Shown here piece by piece: positions 16,911 to 24,474 of a stretch of 64,000 nucleotides of DNA (the first letter of the stretch is position 1; the number at the start of each line of letters is the position of its first letter). The position numbers and the translations under genes are program-made. Under the pieces are notes generated by a model. That model worked only from the letters and a program-made list of their open reading frames with translations. It was not told the origin of the DNA and did no database searches. The stretch is from contig JAPOXK010000023.1 in the NCBI GenBank assembly GCA_026707145.1, forward strand, positions 1 to 64,000, written 5' to 3'. This DNA comes from Chloroflexota bacterium. Its GTDB lineage: Bacteria > Chloroflexota > Dehalococcoidia > Bin125.

Positions 16911-17705
16911 TTACTCCACGTTGCAGGGGTAGACGGTCTGCTTCCAGGCGACGTAGCCGGTATCGATCTCGTGCAGGCGCAGCCGCTGGCGGGAGGAGGT
17001 CTGGGTGACGGGGTCGCCCAGGGGGTCGTAGACGCCGCCGCGCCCGCCGAACCGCTCGCCGGCGCTGTCCCGGCCGCCCCGGTTGGAGGTGGCGACGTAG
17101 CAGCCGGAGACGATCGCGGTCATGCGCAGGGCGGCGTCGAAGATCGCCGCGGCGCCGGGGGGCGTGGCGCGCGGCACGGCGATCAGGTGGACGCCGGCGC
17201 GGCCGTAGGCCCGCGCGTGCTCGGTGAACATGATGTCCGTGCAGATGAGGATGCCGGCGCGCAGCGATCCCAGATCGACGGTGCCGAAGCGCTGGGGGCC
17301 GGGCGCGGTCCAGGTGGTCTCGCGGTAGCCGGGCGAGTCGGGGATGTGCTGCTTGGTGTGCGGGTAGCTGAGCCCCGCCTCCCGCGTCCAGACGAAGGCC
17401 TGGTTGCAGCGCCGCCCCTCCAGGACGGCGGGGCGGGTGCCGATCACGGCGGGCGGGCCGAGCTGGGGCAGGGCGGCGATCGCGGCCTCGTGGTCGGCGA
17501 TGGAGGCCTCCCAGGCGTCGCCGTCGAAGCGCTCGCGGGCGGCCAGCCAGGGACCGAAGGGCAGCTCGTTGAGGATGAGCAGGTCCGGCTGGGCGCGGCC
17601 CAGCTCCGCGGCGAGCCGCTCCCAGGCCTCGCTGCCGGCGCGCAGCTCGGGGTCGGACTCGACCACGGCGATGCGGTGGGTGGGGGCGGGGGGATCGGTG
17701 GACAT
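16911..17705 (-). CDS. Carbon-nitrogen hydrolase (nitrilase superfamily)
   Basis: 264 aa with the Glu-Lys-Cys catalytic triad of the superfamily: Glu47 in ILNELPFG, Lys118 in SYPHTKQHIP and Cys155 in GILICTDIMF. Members hydrolyse nitriles, amides or N-carbamoyl compounds. The particular substrate cannot be read from sequence. The gene is monocistronic-looking, 69 bases downstream of a thioredoxin-family gene on the same strand. Confidence 0.85.
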   Translation of the reverse strand: MSTDPPAPTHRIAVVESDPELRAGSEAWERLAAELGRAQPDLLILNELPFGPWLAARERFDGDAWEASIADHEAAIAALPQLGPPAVIGTRPAVLEGRRCNQAFVWTREAGLSYPHTKQHIPDSPGYRETTWTAPGPQRFGTVDLGSLRAGILICTDIMFTEHARAYGRAGVHLIAVPRATPPGAAAIFDAALRMTAIVSGCYVATSNRGGRDSAGERFGGRGGVYDPLGDPVTQTSSRQRLRLHEIDTGYVAWKQTVYPCNVE

Positions 17706-17773
17706 GGTCCTTCACCGCTCCTCTCGCCGGCTCCGGACGGAGGGCGAGGAGAGCGGAGCCGTGACGCTGGTCG

Positions 17774-18415
17774 CTAGCCGTCGAGCGATTGCTTGACGAG
17801 GGCGATGATCTCGCGGACGGTTTCGTGCCGCCAGCGGTCCCATTCGTCGCTGGTTTGGAGCTGGCGGTACTCGTCGTTGATGCGCTTGCGCATGTCCGCG
17901 TCGGTTTCGCCGGGGCCCTTGGTGAAGCGCTTCTGCATGCCGGCCATGTAGTCATTGGCGACCTGGGGCCGCTCGATCCAGTGGCCGACATATTCGTGCT
18001 CTTCGGTGTAGAGCACGGCGACGGGGATGGACTCGAACTCCTGGTCGCCCTGCTTGTTCATGAACTCGGCCATGATGTCCTTGTTGTCGTCGCGCTGGAA
18101 CATGCGGAAGCTCCAGCCGGCGGCCTCGGCCATGGCGGCGACCACGGGGGCGCCGCGGAAGACGTCCGGGCACCAGTCCTCGCCGAGGACGAGGACCTTG
18201 AGCTTGGGCAGCGCCCTGAGCTGGGCGGTCTCGTCGTCGGTGAGGGTGAACTCGTCCATGTTGCGGCCGAAGCGCTCGCTGCCGTTGGGGCGGGGCTTGC
18301 CGTTGGGCATGAGGCGGCTGAGGTTTTTGTCGGAGCCGATGTAGGCGAGATATTCGGGCCACGTGAAGCCTTTGGCGTAGCGTTTCTCGGTGACGACGGA
18401 CTGGCTGGTGGTCAT
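17774..18415 (-). CDS. Thioredoxin-family protein
   Basis: 213 aa from the ATG at 18415. The central part has a thioredoxin-like strand-turn-helix KVLVLGEDWCPDVFRGAPVV, where only the first cysteine of the usual CxxC is present (C-P-D-V), followed by MFQRDDNKDIM and the cis-proline strand SIPVAVLY. This matches a family of cytosolic thioredoxin-like proteins of unknown role in which the second Cys is often replaced. A disulfide reductase role is therefore doubtful; a single-cysteine (bacilliredoxin- or glutaredoxin-like) mechanism is possible. Confidence 0.75.
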   Translation of the reverse strand: MTTSQSVVTEKRYAKGFTWPEYLAYIGSDKNLSRLMPNGKPRPNGSERFGRNMDEFTLTDDETAQLRALPKLKVLVLGEDWCPDVFRGAPVVAAMAEAAGWSFRMFQRDDNKDIMAEFMNKQGDQEFESIPVAVLYTEEHEYVGHWIERPQVANDYMAGMQKRFTKGPGETDADMRKRINDEYRQLQTSDEWDRWRHETVREIIALVKQSLDG

Positions 18416-18508
18416 TTCGTACTTCTTACTTTCTCCCGAGCCGCGCGGTGGAGACGAAGAGGCGCGGCGGCCGTGCAAACGAAGGCTAGGGTAGCAGGGG
18501 CTGGCGGA

Positions 18509-18769
18509 TCAGTTGGTTCCGTGGTCTTGCTCTTGGTGGCAGGCGCAGGCGCACTCGTCGAGGGAGTAGCGGAGAACGTCGGTGTAGGTCTGCTCGGCGA
18601 GGCGCTCGACGAGACTCTGGGGGACGGCGACCGTTTCGCCGTTGTGCTCGCGGGCCTGGTTGACGGCGTTGTAGGCGTAGACGGCCATGGCGGCGGCGCG
18701 GTCGATCATCTCGGCGATGTCGCTGCGGATAACGCCCTCTTCGCCGGCGTGGCGTTCGTTCGTGATCAT
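18509..18769 (-). CDS. Small helical protein with Cys/His-rich tail
   Basis: 86 aa. The N-terminal two thirds are amphipathic helices (SDIAEMIDRAAAMAVYAYNA); the end reads RYSLDECACACHQEQDHGTN. The cluster of three cysteines and two histidines could bind a metal. I do not know a family for it. It lies 93 bases upstream of the thioredoxin-family gene on the same strand. Confidence 0.55.
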   Translation of the reverse strand: MITNERHAGEEGVIRSDIAEMIDRAAAMAVYAYNAVNQAREHNGETVAVPQSLVERLAEQTYTDVLRYSLDECACACHQEQDHGTN

Positions 18770-19005
18770 GGATCTTCCCGATGAGCGCGAGATCTATGGT
18801 GCAGGGCTGGCCTCGTGAGCATAGCGCTTCGGGGCTGGCGATGGCGACGGATCGCGTGACGGCTTGGGCGCTGGATTGCGTGATGCTTAACCGAATCCTG
18901 CGACGGTGCGTTGCGGAATTGACGGAGGGCGCTGATAGGCTCGGCGGGATTGGGGATGCCGGGGGTGCCGCTCGCGGCAGGGCCGGCAGGAACTGGAGGA
19001 TTGCG

Positions 19006-19896
19006 ATGGAGCTGGGCGTGATGTTTCCGGGACAGGGCTGGGGGATGGACGGGGCGGAGGCGCGCGATTTCGCGCAAGGGGTGGAGGGGATCGGGTTCGA
19101 TTGGCTGGGGACCAACGATCACGTGACCTATGCCTACGAGCAGGCGGGCCGGGAGCGCCCGCTCTACGCGGCGCCGGTCGATCAGCACGAGCCGCTCACG
19201 CTGCTCGCACACCTGGCGGCGGTGACGGAGCGGCTGCTGTTGCAGAGCGCGGCCCTGGTGCTGCCGCAACGGCAACCGGCGCTGGTGGCGAAGCAGGCGG
19301 CGGAGCTGGATGTGCTGAGCGGCGGGCGGTTTCGCTTGGGAGTGGGAATGGGTTGGAGCGCGGCCGAGTACGAGTCGCTCGGAGTGGCCTTCGAGGAGCG
19401 GGCGGCGCGGTTCGAGGAGAGCGTGGCGGTGCTGCGGGCATGTTGGGGGGCGGAGCCGGTGCACTTCGCCGGACGCTTTACGACGATCCGGGCGATGAAC
19501 ATGGAGCCGAAGCCGCTGACGCCGGGCGGGCCGCCGATCATCGTGGGGGGCTTCGTGGAGGCGGCGGAGCGGCGGGCGGCGCGGATCGGCAATGGCTGGA
19601 TCGGGATCTCGATGGAGGGCGTGGGCGGATCGAAGCCGGTGGTGCAGCGGTTGCGGGCGGGGCTGGCGGCGGCGGGCCGGAGTGGAGAGCCTTTCCCCGT
19701 TCAGTGGATGGTGGAGCTGAGTGATGATGCGGCGGCGATGACGGATGCGCTGCGGACGCACCGGGAGGCGGGGGTGGAGTCGGTGCTGCTCATGCTGGGG
19801 GATGAAGGCGCGGCCTGGGAGACGGGGCGGGTGGACGGACAGTTGCGGCGGCTGGAGCGGTTCTGGCGGGAGGTGCGGCCCGGAATCGTGGGGTAG
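19006..19896 (+). CDS. LLM-class flavin/F420-dependent oxidoreductase
   Basis: 296 aa from the ATG at 19006, which has GGAGG upstream; the longer open frame lacks family similarity. It has the luciferase-like TIM barrel start (MELGVMFPGQGWGMDGAEA) and the conserved blocks LLLQSAALVLPQRQPALVAKQ and LSGGRFRLGVGMGW. The last block is typical of the F420-dependent branch (TIGR03619-type). The substrate is unknown. It is convergent with the oxoacid dehydrogenase operon. Confidence 0.85.
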   Translation: MELGVMFPGQGWGMDGAEARDFAQGVEGIGFDWLGTNDHVTYAYEQAGRERPLYAAPVDQHEPLTLLAHLAAVTERLLLQSAALVLPQRQPALVAKQAAELDVLSGGRFRLGVGMGWSAAEYESLGVAFEERAARFEESVAVLRACWGAEPVHFAGRFTTIRAMNMEPKPLTPGGPPIIVGGFVEAAERRAARIGNGWIGISMEGVGGSKPVVQRLRAGLAAAGRSGEPFPVQWMVELSDDAAAMTDALRTHREAGVESVLLMLGDEGAAWETGRVDGQLRRLERFWREVRPGIVG

Positions 19897-19964
19897 GGAA
19901 CCGGCCCACTCGCCGGCGCGATGATCCGGCGCCGCAGGTCCGGCGCGCGTGCGGCTAACGGGGG

Positions 19965-21245
19965 CTAGTGGATGGGAGTATCGGGGTCGACCGCCTCGAT
20001 GATCTCCTTGACGCGGGCGGTGAAGCGGGCGGCGAGGGCGCCGTCCAAGGCGCGATGGTCGAAGGAGAGGCAGAGGTTCATCATGGCGCGGATGGCGAGG
20101 GCGTCAGCGCCGTCCCTGTCTGGGATGACGACGGGACGCTTGCTGATGGCTTCGGTGGTGAGGATGGCGACTTGGGGTTGGTGGATGATGGGAGCGCTCA
20201 TGGTGGTGCCGAAGGCGCCGGTGTTGTCGATGGTGAAGGTGCCGCCCTGGATCTCGTGGAGCTTGAGGCCGCCGTCGCGGGCGCGGGCGGCGATGCCGGC
20301 GATGGCCCGGGCCAGGGCGGCGATGCTCATGCGGTCGGCTTGGTGAACGACGGGAACGACGAGGCCGTCGGGCACGTCGACGGCAAAGCCGAGGTTAATG
20401 TCGCGGCGCTCGACGAGCTGGCCGTCCTGCCAGGTAGCGTTGAGGCGGGGGAATTCCTGGAGGGCGCGGGCGGCGGCGTGAGCGATGAAGGCGAGGTAGG
20501 TGAGAGTGACGCCTTCGCGCTGGCGGAACTCGTCCTTGCGGGCGCTGCGGGCGGCGGCGAGGGCGGTGACGTCCGTCTCCATGACGAGCCAGGCGTGGGC
20601 GGCGGTGCGGCGGCTGCGGATCATGTGGTCGGCGATGGCGCGGCGCATGGGGGTTTCGGGCACGGCGCGGTCTTCGCTGGGCCGTTCCATGAGCGGGCGC
20701 GGCGCGTCCGTGACGGCGGGAGAGGCTTCTGACGGCGGGGCGGACCGCGCCTCAATGGCGGCGAGCATGTCCTTCTTGGTGACGCGGCCGCCGGCACCGG
20801 TGCCGCGCAGGGTGGCGGGGTCGATGTTGTGCTGAGCGGCGAGGCGGGCCACGACGGGCGAGAGCTTTGGGGTATCGGATCCTCTTCCGCTGCCGGTTGA
20901 GGGCTGAGCGGTCTGCGGCATGGGCTCTTGAGGCGGCGCGCTGGCGGCGGCGGCCGTGGGCGGCCGGGCGGCCCTGTCGCCGCTGGGTTGCTCCGCGCTG
21001 GCCGGTTCTCCGGTCCCTTGGATCTCCGCCAGTGGTGTGCCGATCGGGACGGTCTGGCCTTCCTCGACCATGATGCGGCTGAGGGTGCCGGCGAAGGGAG
21101 AGGGGATCTCGACGTTGACCTTCTCGGTGTCGATCTCGACGAGAGGATCGTCGAGGGCGACCTGATCGTTGGGTTGCTTGAGCCAACGGATGACGGTGCC
21201 CTCCGTGACGCTCTCCCCAAGCTGCGGCATGGTGAGGGTCGCCAT
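19965..21245 (-). CDS. 2-oxoacid dehydrogenase E2 (dihydrolipoyl acyltransferase)
   Basis: 426 aa. Domains in order: lipoyl domain (residues 1-75) with the lipoylated Lys42 in EIDTEKVNVEI; a Pro/Ala-rich linker; the peripheral subunit-binding domain (SPVVARLAAQHNIDPATLRG, then GRVTKKDML); and the catalytic domain with FDHRALDG near the C-terminus, containing the catalytic His. It transfers the acyl group from lipoamide to CoA. The ATG at 21245 shares its first base with the E1beta stop (TGATG). No E3 gene is in the window, so that subunit must come from elsewhere. Branched-chain versus pyruvate specificity is not certain. Confidence 0.95.
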   Translation of the reverse strand: MATLTMPQLGESVTEGTVIRWLKQPNDQVALDDPLVEIDTEKVNVEIPSPFAGTLSRIMVEEGQTVPIGTPLAEIQGTGEPASAEQPSGDRAARPPTAAAASAPPQEPMPQTAQPSTGSGRGSDTPKLSPVVARLAAQHNIDPATLRGTGAGGRVTKKDMLAAIEARSAPPSEASPAVTDAPRPLMERPSEDRAVPETPMRRAIADHMIRSRRTAAHAWLVMETDVTALAAARSARKDEFRQREGVTLTYLAFIAHAAARALQEFPRLNATWQDGQLVERRDINLGFAVDVPDGLVVPVVHQADRMSIAALARAIAGIAARARDGGLKLHEIQGGTFTIDNTGAFGTTMSAPIIHQPQVAILTTEAISKRPVVIPDRDGADALAIRAMMNLCLSFDHRALDGALAARFTARVKEIIEAVDPDTPIH

Positions 21246-22225
21246 CAGTAAGCGGCCAGGCGGCGCGCGGCCTGCGCGATGGTGTCGGGGTTGGGGAGGA
21301 AGGCTTGCTCGAGGGCGGGATGGTAGCCCATCGCGGGGATGTCCGGACCGGCGAGGCGCTGGATGGGCGCGTCGAGGTGCTCGAAGGCCTCGGCGGCGAT
21401 GATGGCGGCGACCTCGCCGCCGATCCCGCCGGTGAGGTGATCCTCGTGCACGATGAGGACCTTGCCGGTGCGGCGAGCGGCACTGAGGATGGCGGGCTTG
21501 TCGAGGGGGAGGACGGTGCGGAGATCGAGGACGAGGCAGTCGATATTCTCGGCTTGGAGTTGCTCGGCGGCGGCGAGGCCGTGGTGGAGGGCGAGTCCGG
21601 TGGCAATGATGGCGACATCCTGCCCGTCGCGGCGGAGAGCGGCTTGGCCGATGGCAACGGGAGGAAGCGGATCGGGGATCTCTTCCCGGATGAGACGGTA
21701 GGAGCGCTTGTGCTCGAGAAAAATGACGGGGTCGGGGTCTTGGACGGCGCTGTGGAGGAGCGCTTTGGCGTCGGCGGGGGTGGCGGGCATCACGACTTTG
21801 AGTCCGGGGACGTGGGCGAAGAGGGCTTCCATGCTCTGGGAGTGGTAGAGGCCGCCGTGGACACCGCCGCCGTAGGGCGTGCGGACGACGAGGGGGACGG
21901 TCCAGGCGCCGAGACTGCGGTAGCGCATTTTGGCGGCTTCGGAGATGAGCTGGTTGAGAGCGGGGAGGATGAAGTCGACGAATTGGATCTCGACGATGGG
22001 GCGCATGCCGCCGATGGCGGCGCCGATGGCGGCGCCGGTAAACCCCGCTTCGGAGAGCGGGGTGTCGAAGACGCGCTGGGGCCCGAACTCGTCGCGGAGC
22101 CCGTTGGTGATGCGGAAGACGCCGCCGGCTTCGACATCCTCGCCGAGGAGGATGACGCGGTCGTCGTCGCGCATGATCTCGCGATGGGCGCTCTGGATGG
22201 CTTCGGCGATGGATGTTTGCGTCAC
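21245..22225 (-). CDS. 2-oxoacid dehydrogenase E1 beta subunit
   Basis: 326 aa, transketolase-type pyrimidine-binding half. Diagnostic blocks are VILLGEDVEAGGVF, FDTPLSEAGFTGAAIG, YGGGVHGGLYHSQSMEALF and GLKVVMPATPADAK. The YHSQSxEAxFxHxPGLKVVxPxxP pattern is common to branched-chain and acetoin/pyruvate E1beta. It starts at a GTG that overlaps the E1alpha stop by 4 bases, so the two subunits are translationally coupled. Confidence 0.94.
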   Translation of the reverse strand: MTQTSIAEAIQSAHREIMRDDDRVILLGEDVEAGGVFRITNGLRDEFGPQRVFDTPLSEAGFTGAAIGAAIGGMRPIVEIQFVDFILPALNQLISEAAKMRYRSLGAWTVPLVVRTPYGGGVHGGLYHSQSMEALFAHVPGLKVVMPATPADAKALLHSAVQDPDPVIFLEHKRSYRLIREEIPDPLPPVAIGQAALRRDGQDVAIIATGLALHHGLAAAEQLQAENIDCLVLDLRTVLPLDKPAILSAARRTGKVLIVHEDHLTGGIGGEVAAIIAAEAFEHLDAPIQRLAGPDIPAMGYHPALEQAFLPNPDTIAQAARRLAAY

Positions 22226-23304
22226 GGGATGCTTGAGGTTGATGGGGTGGTGGAGTCCGCGTACAGGTGGGTGGCGAGGGAAGCGGGGTCCGGGTCTGGA
22301 GCGGCGGCGGCGAAGGCTTCGGCGCCGCGGAGCTCCTCGGCGGCCTTGGCGATGAGTTCGTCGGCCTGCTCGGAGGTGAGGATGCGGGCCTCGAGGAGGT
22401 GCTTGCGAAGGCGGTCGATGGGATCGCGCGCGCGCCAGAGGTCCAGCTCTTCACGGGTGCGGTAGCGGCGGTCGTCGTCGTCGGAGGAATGCGGAACGAT
22501 CCGGTAGGTTTTCGCTTCGAGTAGGGTGGGGCCGTGGCCGCGGCGGGCGGCCTGCACGGCGATTTGCATGGCGCGGTGGACCTCGATCAGATCGTTGCCG
22601 TCGACGACGGCGCCGCGGACGCCGTAGGCCTGGGCCCGGTCGGCGACATCCGCGATGGCCATCTCTTTCGCTTGGATCTCGGTGATGGCGTAGCCGTTGT
22701 TCTCGACGACGACGACGAGCGGGAGGCGCTGCACGGCGGCGAAGTTGAGACCCTCGTGGAACTCGCCTTGGTTGGTGGAGCCCTCGCCGAGGTAGGTAAC
22801 GGCGACGGCGTCGTGCCCCTGTAGCTTGGCGGCCCAGGCGAGGCCGGCGGCGATGGGGAGCTGCGTGCCGACGACGCTGGAGCCGGAAACCATGCGGAGA
22901 CGCTTATGGCTCCAGTGGGCGGGCATCTGGCGTCCACCGCTGTTGGGGTCGTCGGCTTTCGCGAAGACGTTGAGCATGAGCTCGTCGGGGGTCATGCCGA
23001 GGGCGAGGGCAACGCCGAGGTCGCGATAGTAAGGGACGACCCAGTCCTTGCCGGCGGAGAGAGCCGCGACGGTCCCAACTTGGGTCGCTTCGTGGCCTTG
23101 GCCGGTGATGACGAACGGAGCTTTGCCTTGGCGATTGAGGACGAACCAACGCTCGCCGATCTTGCGCGCGAGCACCATCTGGTACCAGCGCCTGATGAGA
23201 TCCTCCTTCGTGAGGCCGGGGCTGGAACGGGTTTCATCCGCGTGTTCGGTGCTGGTGGGTCCGGTGGAAGCGGCGGAGGGCTGTGGCTGCTGGGTGGTCG
23301 TCAT
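22222..23304 (-). CDS. 2-oxoacid dehydrogenase E1 alpha subunit
   Basis: 360 aa, thiamine-diphosphate-binding half. The TPP/Mg motif appears as YLGEGSTNQGEFHEG ... VVENNGYAI; the phosphorylation-loop-like region reads YRIVPHSSDDDDRRYR. The N-terminal ~30 residues are Ser/Thr/Pro-rich and likely disordered. The HSSDDD form and the overall pattern favour the branched-chain 2-oxoacid type, fitting synthesis of branched fatty acids or amino acid breakdown. A GAGGGAAC Shine-Dalgarno precedes the ATG. First gene of the three-gene operon. Confidence 0.94.
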   Translation of the reverse strand: MTTTQQPQPSAASTGPTSTEHADETRSSPGLTKEDLIRRWYQMVLARKIGERWFVLNRQGKAPFVITGQGHEATQVGTVAALSAGKDWVVPYYRDLGVALALGMTPDELMLNVFAKADDPNSGGRQMPAHWSHKRLRMVSGSSVVGTQLPIAAGLAWAAKLQGHDAVAVTYLGEGSTNQGEFHEGLNFAAVQRLPLVVVVENNGYAITEIQAKEMAIADVADRAQAYGVRGAVVDGNDLIEVHRAMQIAVQAARRGHGPTLLEAKTYRIVPHSSDDDDRRYRTREELDLWRARDPIDRLRKHLLEARILTSEQADELIAKAAEELRGAEAFAAAAPDPDPASLATHLYADSTTPSTSSIP

Positions 23305-23436
23305 GCGTTCCCTCTGCGCTTCTTTCCGGAGGGCTCTGCGCGGCTCGTCCCCGACGCTTCTATCCCCATGATAGTCCGCGCGCGGGGCGAGGATGGGGGA
23401 GGCGAGTAGAAAGCCGCACGCGCCTGACCACCCGTG

Positions 23437-24474
23437 CTAACGCGTAAGCTGAGGCTCGACGAGGACCTTGACTTGCGTGCTGGGCTGCGCGAGGGCGGTG
23501 AACATGGCGGGGACTTCGTCAAGGGTAATGATGTCGCTGATGAGCTGATCGGCGGGGATGGCGCCGCGCGCGAGTGTGGCGAGCGCCTCCTGAAATTCAG
23601 CGCGGGTATAGGCGAACACGTAGTGGACTTCGAGTTCGCGGCCGTGAGCGGTCATGGGCTGGAGCTGGTAGGGCTGCAGACAGACGCCGGTGACGGCGAC
23701 GCGGCCGTTGCGGCCGGTGAGGCGCATCGCTTCTTGCAAGGCGGGGGGCGTGCCGACGCACTCGAAGACGACGGCCGGCCAGGCGCCGTGGGCGAGTTCG
23801 CGCAGGGTGGCGGTCGGATCGGCTTGGTTGGGGTCGAGGGCGGCGTCGGCGCCGAGCGCTTGGGCGAGGTTGCGGCGGGCGGGCGCAGGGTCGGAGACGA
23901 CGATGGGATGGGCGGCGCGCAGCTTGGCCCAGACGAGCGTGAAGAGGCCGATGGGGCCGGCGCCCATGATGATGCAGGGTTCGCCGGGGGCGAGCCGCAC
24001 GCGGTTAAGGCTGTGCAGCGCGACGGCGAGGGGCTCGGTGAGGGCGGCGTGGCGGTCGGAGAGCGTGTCGGGGATGGAGAAGAGGGCGTGCGGGCTGACG
24101 CGTACGTACTCGGCGAAGGCGCCGGGAATGGCGGCGTGGTTGAGGCCATGGCCCAGGGAGCGGACGCAGCGCCAGTCGTATCCGGCGGTGCATTCGGGAC
24201 AGGCGCCGCAGGTCATGGCGGGAATGGAGACGACGCGATCACCGGGACGCCAGGGGCCGGCGCCGCGGGTGACTTCGGCGACGACGCCGGAGAACTCGTG
24301 ACCGAGGATGGTGCCGGGTTGGGTATTGAAGGTTTCCGGGTAGCGGAGGGCGTGGAGGTCCGTGCCGCAGATGCCGCAGTCGCGGACGGCGAGGAGGACC
24401 TCACCGGGCTCTGGGTGGAGATCGATGTCTTGGACGGCGAGGCGCTGCTGGGCGGTCACGCGGACGGCGCGCAT
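23437..24474 (-). CDS. Zinc-dependent MDR alcohol/polyol dehydrogenase
   Basis: 345 aa. Catalytic zinc site C-G-I-C-G-T-D (Cys36) with GHEFSG; structural zinc cysteines in MTCGACPECTAGYDWRC; NAD(P)-binding GAGPIGLF. This pattern resembles threonine/sorbitol dehydrogenase-like members. The start codon shares one base with the stop of the upstream 595-aa gene, so both are probably made from one message. It is 133 bases upstream of the E1alpha gene on the same strand and may be co-transcribed with the oxoacid dehydrogenase, but the substrate is unknown. Confidence 0.88.
   Translation of the reverse strand: MRAVRVTAQQRLAVQDIDLHPEPGEVLLAVRDCGICGTDLHALRYPETFNTQPGTILGHEFSGVVAEVTRGAGPWRPGDRVVSIPAMTCGACPECTAGYDWRCVRSLGHGLNHAAIPGAFAEYVRVSPHALFSIPDTLSDRHAALTEPLAVALHSLNRVRLAPGEPCIIMGAGPIGLFTLVWAKLRAAHPIVVSDPAPARRNLAQALGADAALDPNQADPTATLRELAHGAWPAVVFECVGTPPALQEAMRLTGRNGRVAVTGVCLQPYQLQPMTAHGRELEVHYVFAYTRAEFQEALATLARGAIPADQLISDIITLDEVPAMFTALAQPSTQVKVLVEPQLTR

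Noticed and set aside
14302-16932. 876-codon plus-strand frame opposite the restriction-modification gene
   Set aside because: Long antisense frames are common in such GC-rich sequence; composition is Glu/Gly/Val-rich without recognisable motifs, whereas the minus frame carries the nuclease and methylase motifs.
19914-19934. Six-base inverted repeat between the convergent LLM and E2 genes
   Set aside because: The stem is short, has a 9-base loop and no T-run, so it is not a convincing terminator.
20621-22454. Very long minus-strand frame extending E2 upstream
   Set aside because: The upstream part overlaps E1beta in another phase and reads as Arg/Pro/Ser low-complexity; lipoyl domain begins at the ATG at 21245.
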